Assembly (NCBI RefSeq): GCF_000725625.1 | Contig: NZ_JOHS01000052.1 | Span: 1 to 60,305, forward strand | Source of the DNA: Streptomyces sp. NRRL F-6676 | GTDB taxonomy: Bacteria; Actinomycetota; Actinomycetes; Streptomycetales; Streptomycetaceae | DNA: 60,305 nt | Reading direction: 5' to 3' | Part shown: in pieces, positions 46,916 to 56,193 of the stretch | How the letters are laid out: each line of letters starts with the position of its first letter | How positions within the stretch are numbered: position 1 is the stretch's first letter | Translations under genes and position numbers: made by a program | The notes under the pieces: generated by a model | Databases searched by the model: none | What the model was told of the DNA's origin: nothing | The model's input: only the letters and a program-made list of their open reading frames with translations

Positions 46916-48196
46916 GTGGGCTTCACCGCACAGCACGACGGGCGGGGGCGACTGGATGCCACCCAGCCTGACCTTGGCTGCACCTGGGCGTGGGAGGCAG
47001 TCCACCGTGCCCGCCCCCGCGTGATGATGGTCTGTCCGGAGTGCGCGCACCCGATGCACGCGAAGGTCTCCCGGTACGGCCTGCGGTTCTTCGCCCACGA
47101 CCCCGGCGCCCCCACCTGCGCGCTGGCCGGTGAGTCCATGGAGCATCATCTGCTGAAGCTGGAGATGGCCACCGCCGTGCGCACGGCCGGGTACCACGCC
47201 GAACTCGAGGTCCGCGGGCCTGACGGTGACTGGCGGGCCGACGTCATGGCGTCCTCGCCGGACGGCAGCCTGCGGATGGCGTGGGAGGCACAGCTGTCCC
47301 CGATCACCGTGGACGAGATCACCCAGCGCACCGCCCGGTTCGCCAAGGACGCCGTACGGGTGTGCTGGGTCGCTGCCAAGCTGCGGCCCTGGGTCGGCGA
47401 AGTGCCCTCCATCCACGTCCGGCCACCGAGCGAGGGCGAGCCGAACTGGACGGTGGCTGGCGGGTTGGCCCGCTTCACCGTCGACACGTGCGACGAGGAC
47501 TTCCTGTGCCGCTCCGTCGGCCACGGCGAGTGGCACGAGACGGGCGCCGACCTGCGCTCGTTCACCGCCTGGGCGCTGACCGGCCGCGCCGTCCCGCACC
47601 GATTACCGAGCTGGCTGCACACCGACCAGCACGCCTGGACCGGCGTGTGGACCGCACCGCAGTACATCACCGCCGCCGCGGCCTACCAGCAGGCACACGA
47701 CCGCGCGGTCGCCGAGTTCGAAGAACAGCAGCGAATCCAAGAGGCAGAGCGCCGCCGCCGGGAAGCGGAGCGCCGAGCCAGGGTGGCAGCCCTCGCGGCC
47801 GCGCCGCCCAAGCCCCCGGCTCAGCAGCCCGCCGTGCCCGAGCAGGGCCGCCGCACGGCCCCGCGTCTCGAGCCGGAGTGGCAGGTCAACCTCCCCAGCC
47901 GCGAGCGCGAGCACCTCCACACCGCCGCCGTCGCCGAGACCCGCCTCCTCCTGGGCGTCAACGCCCAACCGCGCCACCGCGACGGCGACCGCCGCTGGGC
48001 CCTGGGCACGCCCTTGTACGCGGGCGTCCGGCCCTATGCCGTCCTGCGTCCGCGGCCCCAATTCGTCGACTGGGAGCAACTCAAGGGGCTGCTCATCTTC
48101 GTCCGCAACATCGACGAGCTGCGCCTCCTCGGCCACACCGCACCCAACGGCACCCGCATCATCGTCCTGCCCGAGCAGGAGCCCCCTGCCCGGTGA
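46916..48196 (+). CDS. CoiA-like nuclease family protein
   Basis: 426 aa, GTG start with AGGAGG. The N-terminal zinc finger has MMVCPECAHPMHAK...RFFAHDP. The nuclease-like part has SMEHHLLKLEMA (H, E, K), WRADVMASS (D) and MAWEAQLS (E-x-Q), the order seen in the PD-(D/E)xK-like CoiA proteins. A long charged coiled coil follows (EEQQRIQEAERRRREAE). In competence, CoiA-type proteins act on incoming single-stranded DNA; here the target is unknown. Confidence 0.8.
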   Translation: MGFTAQHDGRGRLDATQPDLGCTWAWEAVHRARPRVMMVCPECAHPMHAKVSRYGLRFFAHDPGAPTCALAGESMEHHLLKLEMATAVRTAGYHAELEVRGPDGDWRADVMASSPDGSLRMAWEAQLSPITVDEITQRTARFAKDAVRVCWVAAKLRPWVGEVPSIHVRPPSEGEPNWTVAGGLARFTVDTCDEDFLCRSVGHGEWHETGADLRSFTAWALTGRAVPHRLPSWLHTDQHAWTGVWTAPQYITAAAAYQQAHDRAVAEFEEQQRIQEAERRRREAERRARVAALAAAPPKPPAQQPAVPEQGRRTAPRLEPEWQVNLPSREREHLHTAAVAETRLLLGVNAQPRHRDGDRRWALGTPLYAGVRPYAVLRPRPQFVDWEQLKGLLIFVRNIDELRLLGHTAPNGTRIIVLPEQEPPAR

Positions 48197-48208
48197 GGAG
48201 GCTTCCCG

Positions 48209-48526
48209 TCAGCTGCCGACGGAGCGTGTGTGGGTGGCCCGGTGCCTTCTCAGCTCCGCGCTGCCGGGCCGGCCGCTGGCCGGACAGCCCTCCACCACAC
48301 CGCACGCCTCCCGAACACCCGCGTCGATGGCCGCACGATGCAGGTTCTCGCCGCCCGGCCCGTACCCGCGGTCTACAAGCCGCTGGACAACCCGGTCGCC
48401 GTGAAAGAGCGCGTTGAGATCGCCCTCGGCCTTCTTGTCGTGGCCCTGCCTGAAGTAGTTGCCTGGCCGGGCGGCGGACCCACACCCGCAAAAGCACTCC
48501 CCCGTGGGGGCTGGAATCTCAGTCAT
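48209..48526 (-). CDS. small Cys-containing hypothetical protein
   Basis: 105 aa. The N-terminal GECFCGCGSAARPGNYFRQG motif, three Cys in CxCxC-like spacing followed by an aromatic, resembles a metal site and occurs in small actinobacterial proteins. A helical region follows (LNALFHGDRVVQRLVDRG). The C-terminus is basic. Convergent with the CoiA-like gene by 12 bp. Unknown function. Confidence 0.65.
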   Translation of the reverse strand: MTEIPAPTGECFCGCGSAARPGNYFRQGHDKKAEGDLNALFHGDRVVQRLVDRGYGPGGENLHRAAIDAGVREACGVVEGCPASGRPGSAELRRHRATHTRSVGS

Positions 48527-48784
48527 GCCCGAACCTTGCTCTTGAATGTCTTGAATGTCAAGACATTCAAGACTTGGGGCCCGTGCTCCCGGCCAGCCGG
48601 GCCAGGACCGGACGAATGGTCGGCGCCCGCCCTCGACGTCGGGCCGCTATGCACCCGAAGCAGGCTGACCTGGTGCCCTGACCATCTCCCGGGCAGGCGG
48701 CATGCCGGGGCCTGGGCCCGCCGGCGCCGTACCCACCAGGTAGCGTCGCTCGCCGAACCAAGATCCACAGGAGCACCGCACCCG

Positions 48785-49153
48785 ATGGCATGGCACGACC
48801 GCATACCGGCCGACGCGATATCCACGTATCCGCAGCTCAGGAGCCTGACGAAGGCTGAGGGAGAGGAGTATCTGCAAGAGCGGCGGGCCGCCTGGACCAG
48901 CTATGAGCGGATGAACGTTGATCGGCGCTTTGCGCGGATTGCGCGCCTGAAACCCCTGCGTGGCCGCCGCGTCCACTACGGTTCGGACCTTCGGAGTGCG
49001 GAGGAGCGGCGACTGCGGCGGCAGCTCAAGCACCGGCACGGCTGGCGAGGCTTTCCCTGGGAGCACCCGTGCCGGTGGTACCAGCGCTCTGCGCAGTTCA
49101 CCGCCGACCTGCAGGAGTTCGCCACAGGCGCTGGCGGTCTGGTGGCAGGTTGA
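48785..49153 (+). CDS. N-terminal part of a split GIY-YIG gene
   Basis: 122 aa. Helical and strongly charged (LTKAEGEEYLQERRAAWTSYERM, RRLRRQLKHRHGWRGFP). It stops abruptly after LQEFATGAGG. The next frame carries straight on with WWQVDRRELGQRERDHLLMEAL, with no start codon of its own until 49193. I think one base was gained or lost between about 49120 and 49150 and that the two pieces were one protein of about 290 aa. Confidence 0.55.
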   Translation: MAWHDRIPADAISTYPQLRSLTKAEGEEYLQERRAAWTSYERMNVDRRFARIARLKPLRGRRVHYGSDLRSAEERRLRRQLKHRHGWRGFPWEHPCRWYQRSAQFTADLQEFATGAGGLVAG

Positions 49154-49192
49154 CCGACGGGAGCTGGGTCAGCGGGAGCGCGACCACCTGTT

Positions 49193-49667
49193 GATGGAAG
49201 CGCTGGACGCGCTGGACTGGCCCGACCAGCCCGGTGGCGTAGAGAAGCTCGCCAGCTACCTGAACTCGTATCCCTTCCACTTGAAGGGTGTCGTCGACGG
49301 CGCGCTGGAGCGGCATGACGACATGCTCGATAACGAGTCGTGCCCGCGCTGCTGCGGCCTTCGGGACGATAACGCTCCCCACCGTGTCTACATCGCCCAC
49401 TACCACGGCCTTGGCCTCTACAAGGTGGGCGTCACCACGATGGGCAGCAACCGCCGGCTGGTGACCCACGAGTCGGCGGGCACCACGATCGTGGACACCT
49501 TCACCACCGCGAACTACCCGGACGCCTTGCGTCTGGAGCGAGCTGTACTCGACGTCGTGTCGGAATGGCGTACGAGCAACCCGCTGGTCGCCGGCGGCGG
49601 CGAGGTCTGGAGTGACGAGGCCAGGCTGATCCGGTTGGCTGACTTCGTAGAGCGCGGTATGAAATGA
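49193..49667 (+). CDS. GIY-YIG-like nuclease domain (C-terminal part)
   Basis: About 157 aa if it begins at 49193. It has VYIAHYHGLGLYKVG with the Y-x-x...K-x-G core and the later R...H (NRRLVTHES), then a Glu in DALRLERAVLDVV. A CPRCCG motif precedes it. Either an independent gene or, more likely, the rest of the gene beginning at 48785. Possible DNA endonuclease; target unknown. Confidence 0.65.
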
Positions 49668-49707
49668 CCCGCCCGGGGGGACCGTTCACCAAGGGGGAGA
49701 TGGTCCG

Positions 49708-50274
49708 ATGCGCCCCAGCCAGCAGATGCGCGACCTCGGCATCGTTCAGTACGGCGCGCCCGTCCTGCGCGACCCTGCCCACCCCTTCACACTCCCCGAC
49801 GAGCGAGAAACCATCGACGACGTCGTCGGTCAGCTCCTTCACGTCATGGAGCGCATCCGCCGCGCGCACGACTTCTCTGGCAAGGGCCTGGGTCTGGCTG
49901 CCCCGCAGATCGGCATCGGCCGGTCGGCAGCCGTCGTCCAGCCTCCTGGATCCGCCCCCATCGTGCTGCTCAACCCCCGCATCACCGATTCCTCCGAGGA
50001 CATGGACGAGAGGTTCGAAGGGTGCCTGTCGTTCTTCGACGTACGGGCACAGGTTCCCCGACCCCTGTGGATCACGGTGGAAACGATGACAGCAGTGGGC
50101 AGTACCGAGAAGGCCGTCTACGAGAGGGGCGAGGCGCGGCTCATCGCGCACGAAATTGATCACCTCGACGGACTTCTGCTGATGGACCGGATGCGGCCCG
50201 GCGTGAGACCGGTCCCCGTCGAGGAGTACCGCGGGACGGCCGAGGCCACTGGCCGACCCTGGTCGTACGAGTAG
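49708..50274 (+). CDS. def: peptide deformylase
   Basis: 188 aa, full length. Motif 1 GLGLAAPQ (60-67), motif 2 EGCLS (104-108, metal-binding Cys106) and motif 3 HEIDH (148-152, catalytic Glu149). It removes the N-formyl group from new proteins. No formyltransferase gene lies beside it; together with the tRNA-fMet copy it is a second translation-initiation function in this window. It may be an extra copy giving tolerance to deformylase inhibitors (inference). Confidence 0.95.
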   Translation: MRPSQQMRDLGIVQYGAPVLRDPAHPFTLPDERETIDDVVGQLLHVMERIRRAHDFSGKGLGLAAPQIGIGRSAAVVQPPGSAPIVLLNPRITDSSEDMDERFEGCLSFFDVRAQVPRPLWITVETMTAVGSTEKAVYERGEARLIAHEIDHLDGLLLMDRMRPGVRPVPVEEYRGTAEATGRPWSYE

Positions 50275-50351
50275 AAGGAGGCGGGGCCGACCGTGGGCGG
50301 GCGCGACATACTCGCGACCAAGAAGCTCTGGCGGGTCAGGCGCGGGCGTTC

Positions 50352-51281
50352 TCAGAAAGCCGTGCGGATGTCGCTGCGCGGGTCCCCGTCTACCAGCCGG
50401 TCCTCGTACAGCCCTTCCTGCGCCCGGCGGCGCCAGGGCCGGGCGTGCCGAAGAGCCACGTCGATGTCCGGGGCGGCCGAGTCGAGGTCGATGTCCGCGA
50501 CCGCCAGAGCAGGCTGCCCATCGACGGGGCACTGCGCCAGCCACCGACCGCCGGGCGCCACGATCCCGGACGGCACCGTGGCGCTGAACTGGGACGGGAC
50601 GGAGTAGCCGACCCAGTAGTTGTAGAGCGTCCCGTACGCCTGGGCGACACGGGCACGGGGCGCGTCGTCGACCATCACCGACAGCAGGACGCAGTTGACG
50701 TCCAAGCGCTCGTACTCGGCAAACACCTCCGGGAAGTTGGCCTCGATACACAGCGCGAAGCCGAACCGAATCCCGTCCACCTCGACGACGAGCGGCTGGT
50801 GTCCAGGGGAGTACAAGTAGGACACCTCGGTGTGCGACAGGAACCGCTTGTCGTACCGTGCGACCAGCTGGCCGCGGTCGGAGACGACGTAGAGGCTGTT
50901 GTGCGGTCGGTTCGGCGGTGTGAGCGGGTGGATTGATCCGAACACCGTCCACAGGCCAAGCCTTCCCGCCAGGACGGTGATCGACTCCGCTTCCTCGCGC
51001 AGGACATCCCACGCGGCACGGCTCCAATCAGCCGGCACCAGCTCGCCCGCCGGGCCCGCCGCCATCACGTGCTTGCTCGGATAGGTGACTGCCCCCTCGG
51101 GGAACTGCACCAACCGCGCACCAGCCTCGGCGGCCTCAACCATCAGGGCCCGGATCTCCTGCCCGGCCGCCCGCAGTGCTCCTCGATCAGTGGGGTCTTC
51201 CGGCACCGTGCTCTGTGCGACTGCCAGCCGCAATGTCCTGGCCACACTGGGGCGTTCGTCGGGTGCAGAAGTCGTCGTCAT
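50352..51281 (-). CDS. carbon-nitrogen hydrolase (nitrilase family)
   Basis: 309 aa. Catalytic triad of the superfamily: Glu62 (FPEGA), Lys145 (RYDKRFL), Cys178 (FALCIEANFPE). Likely an amidase acting on a small amide; not an obvious beta-ureidopropionase or NAD synthetase type. Last gene of a minus-strand operon, 64 bp after the PIG-L gene. ATG at 51281 with GGAGAGA upstream. Confidence 0.93.
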   Translation of the reverse strand: MTTTSAPDERPSVARTLRLAVAQSTVPEDPTDRGALRAAGQEIRALMVEAAEAGARLVQFPEGAVTYPSKHVMAAGPAGELVPADWSRAAWDVLREEAESITVLAGRLGLWTVFGSIHPLTPPNRPHNSLYVVSDRGQLVARYDKRFLSHTEVSYLYSPGHQPLVVEVDGIRFGFALCIEANFPEVFAEYERLDVNCVLLSVMVDDAPRARVAQAYGTLYNYWVGYSVPSQFSATVPSGIVAPGGRWLAQCPVDGQPALAVADIDLDSAAPDIDVALRHARPWRRRAQEGLYEDRLVDGDPRSDIRTAF

Positions 51282-51345
51282 CTCTCTCCGATCGGTGAGT
51301 GCTTGCTCGTGGGCGGTGAAGGGTGGTCGGCACGGGGCTGCGGTG

Positions 51346-52152
51346 TCAGATGGATAGCGCGGCGGAGTCGCCCTTTGTGGGGCCGGGGGTGAGGCGAGTG
51401 AAGTACTCGGTTTGGATGATCTGGGTGCGGTCGGCTTCGGGAAGGCGGGCGAGGATGCCGGGCAGTGGCCGCTCGCGTGCGACCTCACCGCGGTGCGCGA
51501 GGATCGCGCGCCACTTCTGCTCCAGCCAGGGGGAGACGTCGACGGTGGTGGTGGCGTAGGCGTCCGGCACCGCGAGCGCGGCTTTGCCGACGGACTCCAG
51601 CAGCGGTCCGAGTTCGCCGACACCGGACTCGGGGTGCGTGGCGCAGTACACGGCGCGCGGTTGCCAGGGCTTGCCGGCCGCGGGGTGAAGGTGCGGGAGC
51701 CCCGCGTCCTGAGCGGCGAGGAGAGCGGCCTGGTGGGTGCGGCGGTGGTCCGGGTGACCGGTCAGCTGGCCCAGGGCGTCGTGCGTGACCACGATGTCGG
51801 GGCGGAACGAGCGGATCTGCTGGACCAGGGCGGCGACCACCTCGTCGAGTGGCGCGTCGACGAGCCGGGGACGGCCGGGGGCCGCCCTTTCGTTGCGGGC
51901 ATCGCCGTATCCGAGCATGCGAGGGGCGCCCGCGCCGAGCGCCCGCAAGGCGTCGGCGAGTTCGGAAGCCCGTGGACTGTCGGGCGCCCACGTCATGGTG
52001 ACGACGGCGGTGCGCGCGTGCGCGGCGGCGTGCTGGGCGAGGACACCGCCGGCGAGGAGGCTCTCGTCGTCGGGATGGGCGAACACGCCGAGCAGGGACG
52101 GCATCGTGGAGGACGCCGCCTTCTCGGGGATCAACTCGTCGTAGTCAGGCAC
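51346..52152 (-). CDS. PIG-L family N-deacetylase
   Basis: 268 aa. AHPDDESLLAGG near residues 25-36 is the metal-binding and catalytic motif (His26, Asp28 or Asp29, Glu30). The later GHPDHRRTH provides another His. Family members deacetylate N-acetylglucosaminyl groups, as in mycothiol or teicoplanin-type sugar chemistry. It overlaps the upstream methyltransferase gene by 8 bp, showing translational coupling. Confidence 0.93.
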   Translation of the reverse strand: MPDYDELIPEKAASSTMPSLLGVFAHPDDESLLAGGVLAQHAAAHARTAVVTMTWAPDSPRASELADALRALGAGAPRMLGYGDARNERAAPGRPRLVDAPLDEVVAALVQQIRSFRPDIVVTHDALGQLTGHPDHRRTHQAALLAAQDAGLPHLHPAAGKPWQPRAVYCATHPESGVGELGPLLESVGKAALAVPDAYATTTVDVSPWLEQKWRAILAHRGEVARERPLPGILARLPEADRTQIIQTEYFTRLTPGPTKGDSAALSI

Positions 52153-54457
52153 GCTGTCCCCCTGCGGCCGAGAGGCTCAGTGCGCCGGCGGGGGTCCGGC
52201 CCGGCCACTGGAGGACAAGCCGTGCGCTGGGCTTGTCGAGCACATCGCCGGGCGGCAGCTGGTCGTCGGGCGTTGCGGCCGGGTGGACGGTCATCGGCGG
52301 ATAGCCGCTCTCGCGCACCTCGCGGTCCCAGACGCGCACGCACTCGGCGAAGCGCTCCGCCACCTCTTCCGCTGCTGGGCCGTAGGCGTGGATGAAGAAC
52401 TCCGTCATGCGGTCGGCCGGCTCCGGGGCATCCTTGACCTTCCGGTAGGTCAGGTAGGCGAGCGAGCCGTCCGCCAGGATCGCGGCCGCGTCCTGCTGCT
52501 CCACGAACGTGGACCCCTTCGGCGCGGACAGACGGCAGAACCCCGGCATGGTCGTCGCGGCATAGACCTGCAACGTCTCGAAGTTGAAGATCCCCCGGAC
52601 GACCAGGCCCGTGGAGCGCTCGTGCCGGGGACCGCGCAGAGCCTCGTCGAGACCGGCGGTGTCGCCGGGCGCCCCGTCCTCCCACCGCACCATGACCTTG
52701 CCTTCGGCCAGCCGCACGGCGGGGGCGGTCCGGGCGGCCGCACCGCGGTCCCGCACGAAACCGCAGTACGTCCAGTGCTCGCAGTGCAGCACGTCGCCGC
52801 GCCGGACCAGGGTGAGGGAACGGGTGTAGCCGCCCATCTCCAGCGGCACGACCAGCCGGGCCCCCTCGGCAAGCTGCTCTCGCCATGCTGGTGCGATGTC
52901 GGACGCGTTGTGCGTGATCACGATCCCGTCGAAACCGCCGGCCGGGATGTGGCTCGGCGCGCCAAGCCGGCCGTCGCCGAGGACGGCGGTGACCCGACCG
53001 CTGCCCGCCTCCGCGCACAGCCGCTGCGTCCGGTGCACCACGTACGGGTCGACGTCCACGGTCACCACGCGCCCGCGTTCCCCGAGGACGTGGGCCAGGA
53101 GTTCCGCGTTGTATCCGCCGGAGCCGACCTCCAGCACGGTCATCCCCGGCACCAGCCGGAGTTGCTCGATCATGTCGGCCTGCAGCCAGGCCGCGGAGAC
53201 GGAGCTGAGCGCGGTCTGGGGTGACTCGCGGACCGTCACTACGGCGAGGTCGTCGTGGTAGGCCGTCTCCAGCCGGGTCTCCGGGACGAACCGGTGCCGA
53301 GGCACCTCACGCAATGCGGCCTGAACCCGCGGCGAGGGCGCCCAGCCCTTGCTGATCACGATGTCCGCCATCCGCTCGCGCAACCGGACCGCCTCGGCCG
53401 GCTCCCCGGGCACCGGAGGGACGGCGGCGGAGCACGCGTAGGAGTGGAGCGGCGGGAGCCCCGGCAGCACCCCGGGCCATACCGCGGTCAGCGCCTGGGC
53501 ACTGGGTGCGAAGATCTTCCCGAGGGTCGCCACGGTGTTCAGGTCGTGGAACTCCCAGCGTACGAAGTGGTGTGGCTCGGGCAGAGAGAGTTCACCGTCC
53601 CAGCGGGAGATGCGGACCACGGCGGTGACGCGGCGTACATCCAGGCGGTCGTCGTGCAGCACGGTGATGACGTGAGCGTCGTCCACGCGCGCCGTCAGCC
53701 CGGTCTCCTCGTTCAGCTCCCGCACGGCGGCCGCTGGTGCGGCCTCGTCTGTCTCGATGCGGCCGCCCGGTAGCTCCCACATGCCTCGGGTGGAGCGGCC
53801 CAGCAGGACCCGGCCGAACGTGTCGGTGACCACCACTGCGGCACCGAAGACGGCCTGCGGCTCGGGCCGCAGCTTCTCCTCCGCGCTGAATCCGGCCGGT
53901 CCGCGCAGGACCAGCACCGCCAGGCCCTCCGCGTCGAACTGCTCGACGTCCTCGAACCCGTCGGTGAGCGCGGCGAGTTCGTTCTCGTCCAGCGCGATGT
54001 GGCGCCGTTCTTCCGGCGTGTTCTCCACGATCGGCGTGATGATGACGAGCGTCCCGCCCTCGCGCAGCCGGGCGGCCAGAGCGCGAAGGACACGGGCGCG
54101 ATCGCGGATGAACGCGATGCACAGCCGCAGCACGATCAGGTCGTAGCCGTCCTCGGCGAGGGCGGCCAGGTCGTCGCGCTCGACATCCAGGTTCAGCCAG
54201 CGCACCCCCTCCACCTCGGCGTGCTCCGTGCGGGCCCGCTCGAGCGCGCCCTCGGCGAAGTCCGCTCCGTCGACGGTGTAGCCGAGCGAGGTGAGGTAGA
54301 CGGACATTTCGCCCGTCCCGCACCCTACGTCGAGCGCGCGGCCGCCCTCGGCTGCCGGGGCATGCTCGACGAGCAGGCGCTTCTCCTCGTCGCCGAGCCG
54401 CCGGAAGCCTCGCCCTTCGGTGTAGTGCTCGGACCAGTCAGTGCGGGTGAATCCCAC
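52145..54457 (-). CDS. methyltransferase - Nudix - PCMT-like fusion
   Basis: 770 aa with three domains. Residues 1-180: class I SAM methyltransferase (ALDVGCGTGE at 41-50). Residues 205-330: Nudix hydrolase (ELPGGRIETDEA, RELNEETGL). Residues 380-770: protein-L-isoaspartate methyltransferase-like domain (TVLEVGSGGYNAELLA), of the kind used by FxLD and other ribosomal peptide systems. In those systems the enzyme acts on a precursor peptide; none is visible nearby. Such a triple fusion is unusual. All three glycine/Nudix motifs look intact, so each domain may be active. Confidence 0.88.
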   Translation of the reverse strand: MGFTRTDWSEHYTEGRGFRRLGDEEKRLLVEHAPAAEGGRALDVGCGTGEMSVYLTSLGYTVDGADFAEGALERARTEHAEVEGVRWLNLDVERDDLAALAEDGYDLIVLRLCIAFIRDRARVLRALAARLREGGTLVIITPIVENTPEERRHIALDENELAALTDGFEDVEQFDAEGLAVLVLRGPAGFSAEEKLRPEPQAVFGAAVVVTDTFGRVLLGRSTRGMWELPGGRIETDEAAPAAAVRELNEETGLTARVDDAHVITVLHDDRLDVRRVTAVVRISRWDGELSLPEPHHFVRWEFHDLNTVATLGKIFAPSAQALTAVWPGVLPGLPPLHSYACSAAVPPVPGEPAEAVRLRERMADIVISKGWAPSPRVQAALREVPRHRFVPETRLETAYHDDLAVVTVRESPQTALSSVSAAWLQADMIEQLRLVPGMTVLEVGSGGYNAELLAHVLGERGRVVTVDVDPYVVHRTQRLCAEAGSGRVTAVLGDGRLGAPSHIPAGGFDGIVITHNASDIAPAWREQLAEGARLVVPLEMGGYTRSLTLVRRGDVLHCEHWTYCGFVRDRGAAARTAPAVRLAEGKVMVRWEDGAPGDTAGLDEALRGPRHERSTGLVVRGIFNFETLQVYAATTMPGFCRLSAPKGSTFVEQQDAAAILADGSLAYLTYRKVKDAPEPADRMTEFFIHAYGPAAEEVAERFAECVRVWDREVRESGYPPMTVHPAATPDDQLPPGDVLDKPSARLVLQWPGRTPAGALSLSAAGGQRA

Positions 54458-54499
54458 AGGTCACTCCTCGTTCGTGAAAGGCGGGGTGGTGGTGCGGTG

Positions 54500-55156
54500 T
54501 CAGGGCAGTTCGATGGGGCCGTAGAGGGCGGCCGGCTGCTGGGTCTGCAGGGCCCAGTACCGGTCGCCGAACGACCAGTGCCACCACTCGGTCCCGTAGT
54601 TGATCAAGCCTGCGGTGGACAGCGCGTCGCCCAGGGTGGCCCGGTTCGTGCGAGCCCGGGCGCTCAGGTTGGGGGCGTCGGTGTAGCAGGCGCCTTCGGA
54701 CTCTTCGGGGGAGGCGTTGACGCGCGTGCCCATGTCCAGCTCGCGGCCCTGGTGGTCGATCAACGTCACGTCGACGGCCGCGCCGGCGGAGTGCGGCGCG
54801 ATCTCCGGCGGTGAGACGAAGCGGCTGGCGGCCTCCCGGAGCTCGGCGGCCTGCCAGTCCGGATGGGCGCGGGCGAGCTCGTCAAAGTACTCCTCGAAGT
54901 ACCGGCGCTGCAGGGACGGGGGCCGGTAGCCCTCGATGAACAGCAACTGCACACCGCCGGGGAGCAGCGATTGCGCCTGCTGGAGCCGCGTGAGCACGCC
55001 CTGACGGACGTGGGCCCAGGCGCCCGCAGCGTCCTGCTTGCGGTCGTCGACCCTCAGGCCATGTGCGCGGGTGTCGAGGAGGACTTCGCCGCGCTCCTGG
55101 ACAGGGATCGCGGCGACCCGCGGGTCCGACATCAAGACGATGCTGCTGGCGCTCAT
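54500..55156 (-). CDS. VanX-like D-Ala-D-Ala dipeptidase (M15D)
   Basis: 218 aa. Zinc ligands His122 and Asp129 in PHSAGAAVD, then Glu190 and His193 in EWWHW, the M15D pattern. Arg78 in GYRPP matches the transition-state arginine of VanX. It would hydrolyse D,D-dipeptides, either for resistance, cell-wall recycling or processing of a small peptide product. The start at 55156 overlaps the upstream stop by 4 bp; an internal ATG at 55132 also exists. Confidence 0.93.
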   Translation of the reverse strand: MSASSIVLMSDPRVAAIPVQERGEVLLDTRAHGLRVDDRKQDAAGAWAHVRQGVLTRLQQAQSLLPGGVQLLFIEGYRPPSLQRRYFEEYFDELARAHPDWQAAELREAASRFVSPPEIAPHSAGAAVDVTLIDHQGRELDMGTRVNASPEESEGACYTDAPNLSARARTNRATLGDALSTAGLINYGTEWWHWSFGDRYWALQTQQPAALYGPIELP

Positions 55157-56193
55157 GCGTTCCCCCAGGTGTCGATGTATGCGGCCACGCCGGTGCGGCG
55201 GGCCTCCTCCACGGCGCGCAGCCGCACGAAATCGCGGGCCGGCATCAAGGCCTCCCACTCGGCCAAGGGCAGGACGCGGGCCTCGTCGTGCTCGCGCGGA
55301 TTGAGGGTGATGCCCCGGATCTGTTCATCGGTCAGGCGACCGCCGTCGAAGATCAGCTGCAGAGTGCTGTACGGACGCTGCTCCCGGGGCAGCCCGAACA
55401 CGGTGGCCAGCAGCCGGGGCGGCCCCGCGGCGGTCATGCCGGTCTCTTCCCGGCACTCGCGCACCACCGCGTCCCAGGGCCGCTCGCCCAGATCCATCGC
55501 GCCACCGATCATGTGCCAGGGGTGGCCGGGGGAGTAGACGGAGCGCAGCTGCAGGGGCCGGTCGTCATCGTCGGTGACGTAGAGGCACACGTACGCGGCC
55601 GCCCGGGGCAGTGCGTCGGCGTACTGCTGCGGCGGCACCCACGTCGAGTCCGGCTGCGCACCGTGCACAGCACCGGCACGTTGACGGTGGCGGGTCATCC
55701 GCATCAGCGCCGGGCTGCCGCTGAAGCCGAGCTCCCGGTACAGGGGCGCAGCCTCCGGGCTGGTGTGCAGCTCGAACAGGGTGACGTCCTCGACGTCGGC
55801 GAGGTGGTCGAGGAGTGCGGATAAGACCGCCCGGGCGTAACCGCGGCGGCGGAACTCGGGCTGGGTGGCGACGATCTGTACGCGGGCGGCCCGGCCCCGG
55901 GGGTAGGCCGGGGCCGGGAGCACGGGGTGGATCAGGCCGAGGGCGCAGGCGGCCATCGTGCCGTCCGGGGCGTCGACGACGAAGGCCCGGGCGTCTCCCT
56001 CCGGCGTGAGCCGTGGCGCCAGCTCGTCCGTGCACTGCCGGACCCAGTCCTCGGTGAACGGTGCGGACAGGACGTATGCGGAGCGCATCCGGGTGATGGC
56101 TTCGGCGTCGGCGGGGGTTGCCGCGCGGACCGGCGGCCGTCCGGCGGCGTCGCGCGGTTCGGCCGCGGCAGTGGGTGCCGTGTCGGCGTTCAC
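55153..56193 (-). CDS. GNAT acetyltransferase - Nudix fusion
   Basis: 346 aa. Residues 20-170: GNAT fold with the acetyl-CoA loop (VQIVATQPEFRRRGYARAVL). Residues 195-340: Nudix domain (GGAMDLGERPWDA, RECREETGM). The joining may place an acetylation and a nucleotide-clean-up step on one protein. Overlaps its neighbours on both sides by 4 bp (55153-55156 and 56190-56193). It is the second fused Nudix protein in this operon. Confidence 0.9.
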   Translation of the reverse strand: MNADTAPTAAAEPRDAAGRPPVRAATPADAEAITRMRSAYVLSAPFTEDWVRQCTDELAPRLTPEGDARAFVVDAPDGTMAACALGLIHPVLPAPAYPRGRAARVQIVATQPEFRRRGYARAVLSALLDHLADVEDVTLFELHTSPEAAPLYRELGFSGSPALMRMTRHRQRAGAVHGAQPDSTWVPPQQYADALPRAAAYVCLYVTDDDDRPLQLRSVYSPGHPWHMIGGAMDLGERPWDAVVRECREETGMTAAGPPRLLATVFGLPREQRPYSTLQLIFDGGRLTDEQIRGITLNPREHDEARVLPLAEWEALMPARDFVRLRAVEEARRTGVAAYIDTWGNA

